Source: Agathobaculum hominis
Lineage (GTDB): Bacteria; Bacillota; Clostridia; Oscillospirales; Butyricicoccaceae
Assembly: GCF_014288055.1 (NCBI RefSeq)
Contig: NZ_JACOPK010000001.1
Span: 124,001-188,000 of the forward strand
Direction of reading: 5' to 3'
DNA: 64,000 bases
A model generated the notes under the pieces. The model saw only the letters and a program-made list of their open reading frames with translations. It was not told where the DNA came from and made no database searches. Positions 15,038-22,274 of this stretch are shown here, in pieces (position 1 is the first letter of the stretch; each line of letters begins with the position of its first letter). The translations under genes were made by a program, and so were the position numbers.

Positions 15038-15502
15038 ATGGCGGATGCACAGCAGATCAACGATTTTCTGGTCGATGCCTTCGGGCGCATCAATAAAATT
15101 GAAGAGCGTGCGATGACGACCGGACTCGGGAGCGCGATCTCCATCACGGAGATCCACATCATCGAGAAGATCGGTCTGTCTGAGCCGGCGCGCATGAGCG
15201 AGATCGCGCATATGCTCGGCGTTACCCTCGCCACGATGACCGTCGCCTGTGACAAGCTGGAGGGGAAGGGGCTTGTGCGCCGCGCGCGCAGCCGCAGCGA
15301 CCGGCGCGTCGTGCAGGTCACGCTGACCCCGCGCGGACGGGCGGTCTACGAGTATCACCGCGCGTTCCACGAACGCATGATCTCGTCCATTCTGGACACG
15401 CTTTCGCCTGAGCAGAGCACTGTTCTGGCGCAGAGCCTTGAAAAACTGCAGGACTTCTTCCTCCGTGAGGAAGCCGCTGCCGAAGGAGAAAACAATGGAT
15501 AA
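15038..15502 (+). CDS. MarR family transcriptional regulator
   Basis: 154 residues. The winged helix-turn-helix lies at about 35-105: ITEIHIIEKIG, MSEIAHMLGVTLATMTVACDKLEGKGLV and RSRSDRRVVQVTLTPRG, as in FabT and other MarR regulators. C-terminal helices give the dimer interface. ATG 15038 follows AGGGCGG; ATG 15020 is an alternative. It overlaps the transporter gene downstream by eight bases, so it probably controls its own two-gene operon. A FabT-like role in lipid control is possible but not shown. Confidence 0.85.
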   Translation: MADAQQINDFLVDAFGRINKIEERAMTTGLGSAISITEIHIIEKIGLSEPARMSEIAHMLGVTLATMTVACDKLEGKGLVRRARSRSDRRVVQVTLTPRGRAVYEYHRAFHERMISSILDTLSPEQSTVLAQSLEKLQDFFLREEAAAEGENNG

Positions 15503-16445
15503 TCTAATATTTTGTCTGAACGCGACCGTGCCGATCTTTGCGATCATCTTGCTCGGACGGCTGCTGCGCGGCCGGAACTTTTTCAGCAAACAGACGCTCG
15601 CGGAGATCGACAAGCTGTCGTTCAAGGTGCTGCTGCCCATCCTGCTGTTCCGCGATATCGCCGCCGGGCGCATCACCGAGCAGTTCGACCCGAAGTTCTT
15701 CTTTTTCTGTGCCGGCGTAACGGCGCTCTACTTTTTCGCCATCTGGGCCGGCGCGGCGCTCTTTCTGCGCGACAAGAGCATGGTCGGCGCGTTCACACAG
15801 GGCGCGTTCCGCGGCTCGCAGGCCATCCTCGGCGTTGCATTTGTGCAGAATCTGTACGGAGATGCCGGTCTTGTGCCGCTGATGATCGTGGCGAGCGTGC
15901 CGCTCTACAACATCTTCTCGGTGCTCGTGCTGACCGTGACTGCGCCGGACGCGCGCACGGCGGACCATCACGGCGTTGTCAGGCGCACGCTGCGCGGCAT
16001 CATCACCAACCCGATCATCCTCGGCATTCTCGCCGGTCTGCCGTTTTCGCTGCTGTCGATCGACTTTCCGCCGATGGCGGACAAGTTCCTGAGCATGCTC
16101 GGCGGCTGCGCGACGCCGATGGCGCTGTTGAGCATCGGCGCGGGGTTCGAGGGCGCGAAGGCCATCAAAAAGCTCGGCCCGACCTGCGCCGCCGCCTTCA
16201 TCAAGCTCATCCTGCTGCCGGTCATCTTCCTGCCGATCGCGGTGCACATGGGCTTCCGCGAGCAGGCGCTCGTCGCCATCGTTATCCTGTGCGGCGCGCC
16301 GAGCACGGTTTCCGGGTATGTCATGGCGAAGAATATGGGCGGCGACCATGTGCTTTCGTCCTCGATCATCGTGCTGACGACCGTGCTGAGCGCGGTCACG
16401 CTGACGCTGACGCTGTTCATTCTGAGATCGTTTGCGCTGATTTGA
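15495..16445 (+). CDS. AEC family transporter (auxin efflux carrier fold)
   Basis: 316-residue membrane protein with about ten hydrophobic spans and the AEC two-repeat layout. PILLFRDIAAG in the first half and GCATPMALLSIGAGF plus CGAPSTVSGYVMAKNMGG in the second half are typical of bacterial AEC permeases, which export or take up small organic acids. The substrate is unknown. GAAGGAGAA precedes ATG 15495, inside the end of the MarR gene. Its stop codon overlaps the -35 box of the next gene. Confidence 0.85.
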   Translation: MDNLIFCLNATVPIFAIILLGRLLRGRNFFSKQTLAEIDKLSFKVLLPILLFRDIAAGRITEQFDPKFFFFCAGVTALYFFAIWAGAALFLRDKSMVGAFTQGAFRGSQAILGVAFVQNLYGDAGLVPLMIVASVPLYNIFSVLVLTVTAPDARTADHHGVVRRTLRGIITNPIILGILAGLPFSLLSIDFPPMADKFLSMLGGCATPMALLSIGAGFEGAKAIKKLGPTCAAAFIKLILLPVIFLPIAVHMGFREQALVAIVILCGAPSTVSGYVMAKNMGGDHVLSSSIIVLTTVLSAVTLTLTLFILRSFALI

Positions 16446-16470
16446 CAATGCCCCTTTTCTCTGGTATCAT
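16442..16470 (+). promoter_or_regulatory. Promoter of the MocR-type regulator gene
   Basis: TTGACA (16442-16447), 17-base spacer, TATCAT (16465-16470). The -35 box overlaps the stop codon of the AEC gene and the spacer is the left arm of that gene's terminator. Confidence 0.75.
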
Positions 16471-16502
16471 GGGAACAGTAATGCCGGAGAAAAGGGGTTT
16501 TT
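16451..16502 (+). terminator. Terminator of the AEC transporter gene
   Basis: CCCCTTTTCTC (16451-16461) pairs with GAGAAAAGGGG (16487-16497), then five T. Its left arm is inside the promoter of the next gene and its right arm lies after that promoter's start point, so only read-through RNA from upstream can form it. Confidence 0.8.
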
Positions 16503-16536
16503 GTGTTCTCCGGGGAGGAAAAGAGGGGGAAAAAGC

Positions 16537-17946
16537 ATGCTGACATATCATCTGGACGCGCAGAGCGGCGTGCCGCTTTACGAGCAGCTTTACCGCGCGG
16601 TACGGGCGGACATCATGTCGGGAGCGCTCGCCGGCGGCACGCGCCTGCCGAGCAAGCGTCAGCTCGCGGCGAACCTGCGCATCAGCCAGATCACGGTCGA
16701 GACCGCCTACGGTCAGCTTGCCGCAGAGGGCTACATCGTTTCCGCGCCGAGACGCGGCTATTTCGTGCAGGAGCAGATCGCGCCGCCGCCGTCCGTTCAT
16801 ACGGAAACTGTGCACAGAACCGTGGGAAAATATCCGAGAAACGAGCGGTATGATTACGATTTCAAGACGAATATCGTAGATAACGGCTGCTTTCCGTTCT
16901 CGACCTGGGCGCATCTCTCGCGGCGCGTGCTGAGCGAATATTCCGCGCGCCTGCTCGAGGCGACCGATCCGCGCGGCGTGCTTCAGCTGCGGCAGGAGAT
17001 TGCGCACTATCTGCATGATTTCCGCGGCATCGCGGTCTCGCCGGAGAATATCGTCGTGGGCGCGGGTCTGGAATATCTGATCGGCCTGCTCATTCAGCTG
17101 CTCGGTCACGGGCATGTGTATGCGGTCGAGAACCCGGGCTACCGCAAGCTCGCGCAGATCGTCACGCAGAACAGCGCCGCTCTGCGGCCGATCCCGCTCG
17201 ACAAGAGCGGCCTGCGCGCCGATGTGCTCGCTGAAAGCGACGCCTCGGTCGTCTATCTCACGCCCTCCCATCATTTTCCGCTCGGCACGGTCATGCCGGT
17301 CGCGCGCCGTCTCGAGCTGCTGCGCTGGGCGGCGGGGAAGCCCGGACGCTACATCATTGAGGACGACTACGACAGCGAATTCCGCTATGCCTCGCGCCCG
17401 ATCCCGGCGCTGCGCGAGCTCGACCGCGAGGGCCGCGTCATTTACGTCAACACCTTCTCGAAAAGCCTTGCGCCGGGCCTGCGCATCGGCTATCTCGTGC
17501 TGCCGGATGCGCTCATGGCGCGCTACCGCGAGCGTTTTTCGCTGTACGCCGCGACGGTCTCGAGCTTCGATCAGTTTACGCTTGCGGCGTTCATGCACTC
17601 CGGCGGCTTCGAGCGCCACATCAGCCGCAGCCGCAAGGTCTATCAGGCGCGGCGCGACGCGCTGATGGCGGCGATCGACCGCGAATTTACCGAGCTGCCG
17701 CACGAGATCTCGCGCTCCGAGGCCGGTCTGCACCTGCTGCTCCATATGCGCAACGGTATGCTGGAACGCGAACTTGTCGAGCGCGCGAAGACCGCGGGTG
17801 TGCGCGTTTATGCGCTTTCTGCATACTATATGCCGCCTGTGCGCCCGCCGCGCGCAACGCTCGTGCTCGGCTATGCCGGCATGACAGGAGAGCAGATCGA
17901 CGAGGCGGCCGCGCGTCTGCGGAGAGCATGGACAAAGGAAATGTGA
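16537..17946 (+). CDS. MocR/PdxR-type GntR regulator with aminotransferase domain
   Basis: 469 residues. Residues 1-75 are a GntR winged helix (GVPLYEQLYRAVRADIMSGAL, LPSKRQLAANLRISQITVETAY). The rest is a fold-type I aminotransferase: EDDYDSEFRY binds PLP and NTFSKSLAPGLRIGY carries the Schiff-base lysine. Regulators of this class sense PLP or amino compounds and do not act as enzymes. AGAGGGGGA precedes ATG 16537. Its target is not evident: PLP, thiamine (next locus) or the upstream exporter are all possible. Confidence 0.9.
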   Translation: MLTYHLDAQSGVPLYEQLYRAVRADIMSGALAGGTRLPSKRQLAANLRISQITVETAYGQLAAEGYIVSAPRRGYFVQEQIAPPPSVHTETVHRTVGKYPRNERYDYDFKTNIVDNGCFPFSTWAHLSRRVLSEYSARLLEATDPRGVLQLRQEIAHYLHDFRGIAVSPENIVVGAGLEYLIGLLIQLLGHGHVYAVENPGYRKLAQIVTQNSAALRPIPLDKSGLRADVLAESDASVVYLTPSHHFPLGTVMPVARRLELLRWAAGKPGRYIIEDDYDSEFRYASRPIPALRELDREGRVIYVNTFSKSLAPGLRIGYLVLPDALMARYRERFSLYAATVSSFDQFTLAAFMHSGGFERHISRSRKVYQARRDALMAAIDREFTELPHEISRSEAGLHLLLHMRNGMLERELVERAKTAGVRVYALSAYYMPPVRPPRATLVLGYAGMTGEQIDEAAARLRRAWTKEM

Positions 17947-17956
17947 TAAATTTTTC

Positions 17957-17985
17957 TTGACAAATCGCGCCGCGCGTCCTATACT
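17957..17985 (+). promoter_or_regulatory. Promoter of the thiamine operon
   Basis: TTGACA (17957-17962), 17-base spacer, TATACT (17980-17985), ending about 10 bases before the TPP riboswitch. Confidence 0.85.
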
Positions 17986-17995
17986 GAACGTGCAA

Positions 17996-18078
17996 GCAAG
18001 GGTGCCGTGATGAGCGGCTGAGAGGGCGAGAGCCTAACCTTTTGAACCTGTTGGTTAGCACCATCGTAGGGAAGCTGT
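17996..18078 (+). promoter_or_regulatory. TPP riboswitch (THI box)
   Basis: The conserved THI-box blocks are in order: AGGGTGCC, GGCTGAGA, ACC...TTGAACCTG and the closing GTAGGGAA. It binds thiamine pyrophosphate. The following terminator (18096-18138) is the expression platform, so TPP should shut off thiS-thiF and any read-through into thiG-thiH-thiC. Confidence 0.95.
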
Positions 18079-18095
18079 CGCATCAATCGAAATTC

Positions 18096-18138
18096 AATGC
18101 CCCGGTTTTACCGCAATGGTAGACCGGGGCATTTTTTG
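18096..18138 (+). terminator. Riboswitch-controlled terminator
   Basis: AATGCCCCGGT (18096-18106) pairs with ACCGGGGCATT (18123-18133), then a T-tract. It lies between the aptamer and the thiS ribosome site. Confidence 0.85.
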
Positions 18139-18179
18139 CTGCAAAAACATATGCAGCGCCATGGAAAGGAAGGATCATC

Positions 18180-18374
18180 ATGAAGGTAAACGGAGAAGAG
18201 CGCTCGCTTCCGCAGGACGGCACGGTGCTGGGTCTGCTGCGCGAGCTGGGACACGACCCGCAGCGCGTTGCCGTCGAGAAAAACGGCAGCATCGTACCGC
18301 GGGCGGCCTTCGCGGAGGAAAAGCTGACCGATGCAGACCATCTCGAGGTCGTGTGCTTCGTGGGCGGCGGCTGA
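18180..18374 (+). CDS. thiS: Sulfur carrier protein ThiS
   Basis: 64-residue ubiquitin-like sulfur carrier. It ends in VCFVGGG; the terminal Gly-Gly is adenylylated by ThiF and then converted to thiocarboxylate, the sulfur donor for thiazole formation by ThiG. MKVNGEERSLPQDGTVLGLL is the usual N-terminal strand and helix. GAAAGGAAGG precedes the ATG. It is the first gene after the TPP riboswitch. Confidence 0.95.
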   Translation: MKVNGEERSLPQDGTVLGLLRELGHDPQRVAVEKNGSIVPRAAFAEEKLTDADHLEVVCFVGGG

Positions 18375-18426
18375 TACGGCCGAAAGCAAAAACACCTATT
18401 TTCGCGCACGAAACAGGAGATAAAAC

Positions 18427-19062
18427 ATGATTTTGACTCAGCAGCAGCTGCATGACGCGCTCGTGGAGAGACACGGCGCGGAGATACAGAAAAAACTCGA
18501 CGGCGCGACCGTCGGTATCGCAGGACTCGGCGGACTCGGTTCCAATCTCGCCGTGTTCCTCGCGCGTCTCGGCATCGGACATATGATCCTTGTGGATTTC
18601 GACGTCGTGGACATCACCAACCTCAACCGACAGCACTACACGATGAAGGATCTTGGCGTGCCGAAAACGCTTGCGCTCGTCGAGCAGCTCGAGGCCATCA
18701 ATCCGTATCTGAACTACGAGACCTACACTGAGCGCGTGATCCCGGCGAACGTGAAGCGGCTGTTTTCTGAGTGCGACGTCATCGTTGAAGCGTTCGATAA
18801 GCCGGACCAGAAGGCGATGCTGATCGAAAACGTTCTTACGCAGCTGCCGGACAAGCCGCTCGTTTCGGGCAGCGGCATGGCAGGCTACGGCTCCGCGAAC
18901 CTCATCCGCACGGAAAAGCGCTTCGGCCATTTGTACCTGTGCGGCGACGGAAAGAGCGACGTGGCGGACGGCCTCGGACTGATGGCGCCGCGCGTTGCGG
19001 TCTGCTCGGCGCACGAGGGCACGATGGTGCTGCGCCTGCTCATCGGCGAGACGGAAGCATAG
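18427..19062 (+). CDS. thiF: ThiS adenylyltransferase ThiF
   Basis: 211-residue short clostridial ThiF. The nucleotide-binding loop GLGGLGSN is at residues 33-40, and the DFDVVDITNLNRQ stretch contains the Asp/Arg residues that bind ATP and magnesium. It lacks the four zinc-binding cysteines of E. coli ThiF, as in the TIGR02354 subfamily. It activates the ThiS C-terminus. A terminator-like hairpin and a reversed mscL gene separate it from thiG. Confidence 0.92.
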   Translation: MILTQQQLHDALVERHGAEIQKKLDGATVGIAGLGGLGSNLAVFLARLGIGHMILVDFDVVDITNLNRQHYTMKDLGVPKTLALVEQLEAINPYLNYETYTERVIPANVKRLFSECDVIVEAFDKPDQKAMLIENVLTQLPDKPLVSGSGMAGYGSANLIRTEKRFGHLYLCGDGKSDVADGLGLMAPRVAVCSAHEGTMVLRLLIGETEA

Positions 19063-19063
19063 A

Positions 19064-19087
19064 AAAAACCGCCCCGAAGGGCGGTCG
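19064..19087 (-). terminator. Terminator of mscL (possibly shared with thiF)
   Basis: ACCGCCC/GGGCGGT with a CGAA loop. On the reverse strand it is followed by six T, so it ends mscL. On the forward strand no T-tract follows, so read-through from thiF towards thiG remains possible. Confidence 0.75.
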
Positions 19088-19100
19088 AGTAAGTAAGATT

Positions 19101-19520
19101 TTATGTTTCGTCCTTCGGCAGGTCGGAGGCGCAGTGTGCGCACTTGACGGCTGCGATCGGGATTTCGGAGCAGCAGAACGGGCACTTTTTCGTGGTCGGT
19201 GCGGCGGGCGCTTCGGGCTTTTTTCCGATGGAGAGCAGCTTGTTGACCGCCTTGAGCAGACAGAACAGCACGAGCGCCATGATGAGGAAGTTGATGACCG
19301 AGGTCAGAAATGCGCCGTAGCGGAGCTCGATGCCGCCGAGACTGAGCACAAAACCGCTCAGATCCGTGCCGCCGGCGAGACCGAGAATCGGGTTGATGAG
19401 GTTTTCGGTCAGCGAAGTCACAATGGTCGTGAACGCACCGCCGATGATAACACCGATCGCCATGTCCATCACGTTGCCGCGCAGCGCGAAGGCCTTGAAT
19501 TCTTCGAGAAACTTTTTCAT
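19101..19520 (-). CDS. mscL: Large-conductance mechanosensitive channel with zinc-ribbon tail
   Basis: 139 residues. FLEEFKAFALRGNVMDMAIGVIIGGAFTTIV is the classic MscL N-terminal helix and TM1 with its gate; TM2 is FLTSVINFLIMALVLFCLL. The last 35 residues hold CPFCCSEI...KCAHC, a rubredoxin-like zinc ribbon seen in many clostridial MscL proteins. It releases solutes on osmotic downshock. It stands in reverse orientation inside the thiamine gene run, next to family C copy 2, whose end may provide its -35 box. ATG 19520 follows GGGGTG. Confidence 0.93.
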   Translation of the reverse strand: MKKFLEEFKAFALRGNVMDMAIGVIIGGAFTTIVTSLTENLINPILGLAGGTDLSGFVLSLGGIELRYGAFLTSVINFLIMALVLFCLLKAVNKLLSIGKKPEAPAAPTTKKCPFCCSEIPIAAVKCAHCASDLPKDET

Positions 19521-19539
19521 TTTTTCACCCCGTTTTTTA

Positions 19540-19706
19540 TAAGGCAATACCGGATAATTGAACAAGAGCGATTTGCGAGCAAATTTTGCGTACTGACGAG
19601 GCGCGGTTTTGCGGTAATACTTGATGTATTACCGTGAAATCGCAACAAAGTCAGGACACTAAATTTCCGCAAAGCGCCGCGGCTTTAATTGTGCGGTGCT
19701 GCCTTA
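19540..19706. repeat. Family C MITE-like repeat, copy 2
   Basis: 167 bp with inverted ends TAAGGCAATACCGG... and ...GTGCTGCCTTA (16 of 20 bases match). Two internal hairpins: ATTTGC-GA-GCAAAT and CGGTAATAC/GTATTACCG. Nearly identical to copy 1 at 14.8 kb. It fills the gap between mscL and thiG. Reading out on the reverse strand, TTGTTC in its end is 18 bases from TATAAA before mscL. Confidence 0.9.
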
Positions 19707-19761
19707 AGCATAGTTTACACGCTTACCCCCACCGGGTCAAGATACAAAGGAGATTTTTACT

Positions 19762-20526
19762 ATGACAGACAAGCTTATTCTCGGCGGACACGAGTTCACC
19801 AGCCGTTTCATCCTCGGTTCGGGCAAATATTCGCTCGACCTCATCAACGCTGCGGTGCAGAACGCCGGTGCGGAGATCATCACGCTCGCGCTGCGCCGCG
19901 CCAATCAGGGCGGCACGGCGAACATCCTCGACTACATCCCTGAGGGCGTGACCCTGCTGCCGAACACCTCGGGCGCACGCACCGCGGACGAGGCCGTCCG
20001 TATTGCCCGTCTGTCGCGCGAGTGCGGCTGCGGCGATTTCGTGAAGATCGAGATCATGCGCGACAGCAAGTACCTGCTCCCGGACAATCAGGAGACCATC
20101 CGCGCGACCGAGATCCTCGCGAAGGAGGGCTTTGTCGTCATGCCGTATATGTATCCCGATCTGTACGCGGCGCGCGATCTCGTGAATGCGGGCGCGGCCT
20201 GCATCATGCCGCTCGCGGCTCCGATCGGCACGAACAAGGGTCTCGCAACGCGCGATTTCATCAAGATCCTCATCGACGAGATCGATCTTCCGATCATCGT
20301 TGACGCCGGCATCGGCCGTCCGTCGCAGGCGTGCGAGGCGATGGAGATGGGCGCGGCGGCCATCATGGCGAACACCGCCATCGCGACCGCGGGCGACATC
20401 CCGGCAATGGCTGAGGCGTTCAAGAAGGCCATCGAGGCAGGCCGCGCGGCCTACCTTGCCGGTCTGGGCCGTGTACGCGAAACCGCGTCCGCTTCGTCTC
20501 CGCTGACCGGATTTTTACAGGACTGA
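19762..20526 (+). CDS. thiG: Thiazole synthase
   Basis: 254-residue TIM barrel that builds the thiazole phosphate from deoxyxylulose 5-phosphate, dehydroglycine (from ThiH) and ThiS thiocarboxylate. The Schiff-base lysine is K95 in DFVKIEIMRD; DAGIGRPSQACEAMEMG is the phosphate-binding end. The length is normal. AAAGGAG precedes ATG 19762. If it is not reached by read-through from thiF, it needs a promoter inside or near repeat C2; none was seen. Confidence 0.96.
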   Translation: MTDKLILGGHEFTSRFILGSGKYSLDLINAAVQNAGAEIITLALRRANQGGTANILDYIPEGVTLLPNTSGARTADEAVRIARLSRECGCGDFVKIEIMRDSKYLLPDNQETIRATEILAKEGFVVMPYMYPDLYAARDLVNAGAACIMPLAAPIGTNKGLATRDFIKILIDEIDLPIIVDAGIGRPSQACEAMEMGAAAIMANTAIATAGDIPAMAEAFKKAIEAGRAAYLAGLGRVRETASASSPLTGFLQD

Positions 20527-20527
20527 A

Positions 20528-20722
20528 ATCCTCGATTGAAACCACGCTTTCAATCGAAGAAGGATATGCCGGGCGATGCCCGGACATATCCAACAAGAAA
20601 ATTTGCGCGTCGCTGCACGGCACACAAATTTTCTTCCTTGTATAAAAACGCAGGTACACGCCCCGCGTTTTTATGAAAATTGCGCTGCAATTTTCAATCA
20701 AATGCGCACTTTGTGCGAAGAA
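20528..20722 (+). repeat. Family A repeat, diverged copy between thiG and thiH
   Basis: Six consecutive hairpins: TCGATTGAAA/TTTCAATCGA; GGATATG/CATATCC; AAGAAAATTTG/CAAATTTTCTT; ATAAAAACGC/GCGTTTTTAT around AGGTACACGCC; GAAAATTGC/GCAATTTTC; GCGCA/TGTGC. The order, and the loops AGGTACACGCC and GCT, match the family A copies, while several arms have changed on both sides. There is no T-tract strong enough to end the operon. Confidence 0.75.
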
Positions 20723-20738
20723 TAGAAGGGTATTTGTC

Positions 20739-21929
20739 ATGGAAAACGAAAAAACGGAGATCATCTCCGCAAAATATATCACCGCAGAAACCGACCACAT
20801 GGCCTATCAGCCGGGCATGGACAACATCGGCTCGGAAATTCAGGATGAGGTCATCTCGCGCATGAACGCCTACGACGCGGATGCCTATACCGCGGCTGAC
20901 GTTCTGCGGGCGCTCCGCAAGGACGTCCTCTCGCCCGAGGATTTCGCGGCGCTGCTGTCGCCTGCGGCCCTGCCGTTTCTCGAGCAGATGGCGCAGCGTG
21001 CGCAGATGGAAACGCGCAAGCATTTCGGAAACTCGGTGCAGATGTTCACGCCGCTCTACATCGCAAATTACTGCGAAAACTACTGCATTTACTGCGGCTT
21101 CAACTGCCATAACAAGATCCGCCGCGCTAAACTCGACATGGACGAGATCGAGCAGGAGCTCAAGGCCATCGCGGAGACCGGCCTGCAGGAGATTCTGATG
21201 CTGACCGGCGAGAGCCGCGCCATGTCGCCGGTGTCCTACATCGGCGAGGCGGTCAAGCTGGCGCGCAAGTATTTCCGCGTCATCGGCATCGAGATCTACC
21301 CGCTGAACGTGGACGAGTACGCTTATCTGCATGAATGCGGCGTGGACTACGTCACCGTATTCCAGGAGACCTATGACGACCAGAAGTACAAAACCCTGCA
21401 TCTCGGCGGCCACAAGCGCATTTTCCCGTACCGTCTGAACGCGCAGGAGCGCGCCATCATGGGCGGCATGCGCGGCGTCGGCTTCGCGGCGCTGCTCGGT
21501 CTGTCCGACTTCCGCAAGGATGCCTTCGCGACCGGAATGCACGCCTACCTGCTTCAGCGCAAGTACCCGCACGCGGAGATCGCGTTCTCCTGTCCGCGTC
21601 TGCGCCCGATCATCAATAACGACAAAATCAACCCGAAGGACGTCCACGAGCCGCAGCTGCTTCAGGTCGTCTGCGCGTACCGCATCTTCATGCCCTACGC
21701 CTCCATCACGATTTCGACGCGCGAGCGCGCGGGTTTCCGCGACAACATCATCGGCATCGCCGCGACCAAGATTTCCGCAGGTGTCGATGTCGGCATTGGC
21801 GGCCATTCGGGCGAGGACAAGGGTGACGAGCAGTTCGAGATTTCGGACGGCCGCTCGGTCGACGAGGTCTATAACGCAATCTGCGAGCACGGTCTCCAGC
21901 CCGTAATGGCCGACTACTTATACGTATAA
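20739..21929 (+). CDS. thiH: 2-iminoacetate synthase
   Basis: 396-residue radical SAM enzyme that cleaves tyrosine to dehydroglycine for ThiG, the anaerobic route (aerobes use ThiO). The cluster motif CENYCIYCGF (CX3CX2C) is near residue 103. ATG 20739 (MENEKTE) is chosen; the upstream in-frame ATG at 20673 lies within the repeat hairpins and is rejected. It is preceded by GAAGGG. Both flanking gaps are full of hairpins. Confidence 0.95.
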   Translation: MENEKTEIISAKYITAETDHMAYQPGMDNIGSEIQDEVISRMNAYDADAYTAADVLRALRKDVLSPEDFAALLSPAALPFLEQMAQRAQMETRKHFGNSVQMFTPLYIANYCENYCIYCGFNCHNKIRRAKLDMDEIEQELKAIAETGLQEILMLTGESRAMSPVSYIGEAVKLARKYFRVIGIEIYPLNVDEYAYLHECGVDYVTVFQETYDDQKYKTLHLGGHKRIFPYRLNAQERAIMGGMRGVGFAALLGLSDFRKDAFATGMHAYLLQRKYPHAEIAFSCPRLRPIINNDKINPKDVHEPQLLQVVCAYRIFMPYASITISTRERAGFRDNIIGIAATKISAGVDVGIGGHSGEDKGDEQFEISDGRSVDEVYNAICEHGLQPVMADYLYV

Positions 21930-21944
21930 CACATTTCTGCCGCA

Positions 21945-22175
21945 TTTCGCCTGCGGCGAAACAGGCAGAACAGGCGCACAGCAGTGTGCCGCATAAAATT
22001 CCCTATCAAAGTCCAGCTCTGCCGGACTTTGATACCGCTGCCCGCGCCGCGGCGGCGCGGCCGCTCCTGCCGTGCAGGGGCGAGGGGGTTATCGCCCCCG
22101 GTTTCCCCGGAACCGGGGGCGTATCCAAGGGGGACAGCGTCCCCCTTGGAAGCTAAAGGCCTGCCGCCGAAGTGC
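21945..22175. repeat. Chain of GC-rich hairpins between thiH and thiC
   Basis: The 345-base gap 21930-22274 has no gene. It holds at least six perfect inverted repeats in a row: TTTCGCC/GGCGAAA (21945-21961); GCACA/TGTGC; TATCAAAGTCC/GGACTTTGATA (22004-22034); CGCCCCCGGTT/AACCGGGGGCG (22093-22121); CCAAGGGGGAC/GTCCCCCTTGG (22125-22149); GCCGC/GCGGC. None is followed by a T-tract. It does not align clearly with families A, B or C. Confidence 0.7.
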
Positions 22176-22274
22176 GGCGGACGCATCAGGACAGAGCGCA
22201 CCGCATGCCTCGATGCGTCGGAAAACGCCGTGCTCCGGAAGCAATAAATTTCACTTCAAGGAGCATCAGTAACC

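Noticed and set aside
18939..19637. Forward frame of 232 codons across mscL and repeat C2
   Set aside because: It is the complement of mscL plus repeat sequence and starts inside thiF.
20673..20738. Upstream extension of thiH by 22 codons
   Set aside because: The extension translates family A hairpins and lacks a ribosome site; the ATG at 20739 begins the family homology.
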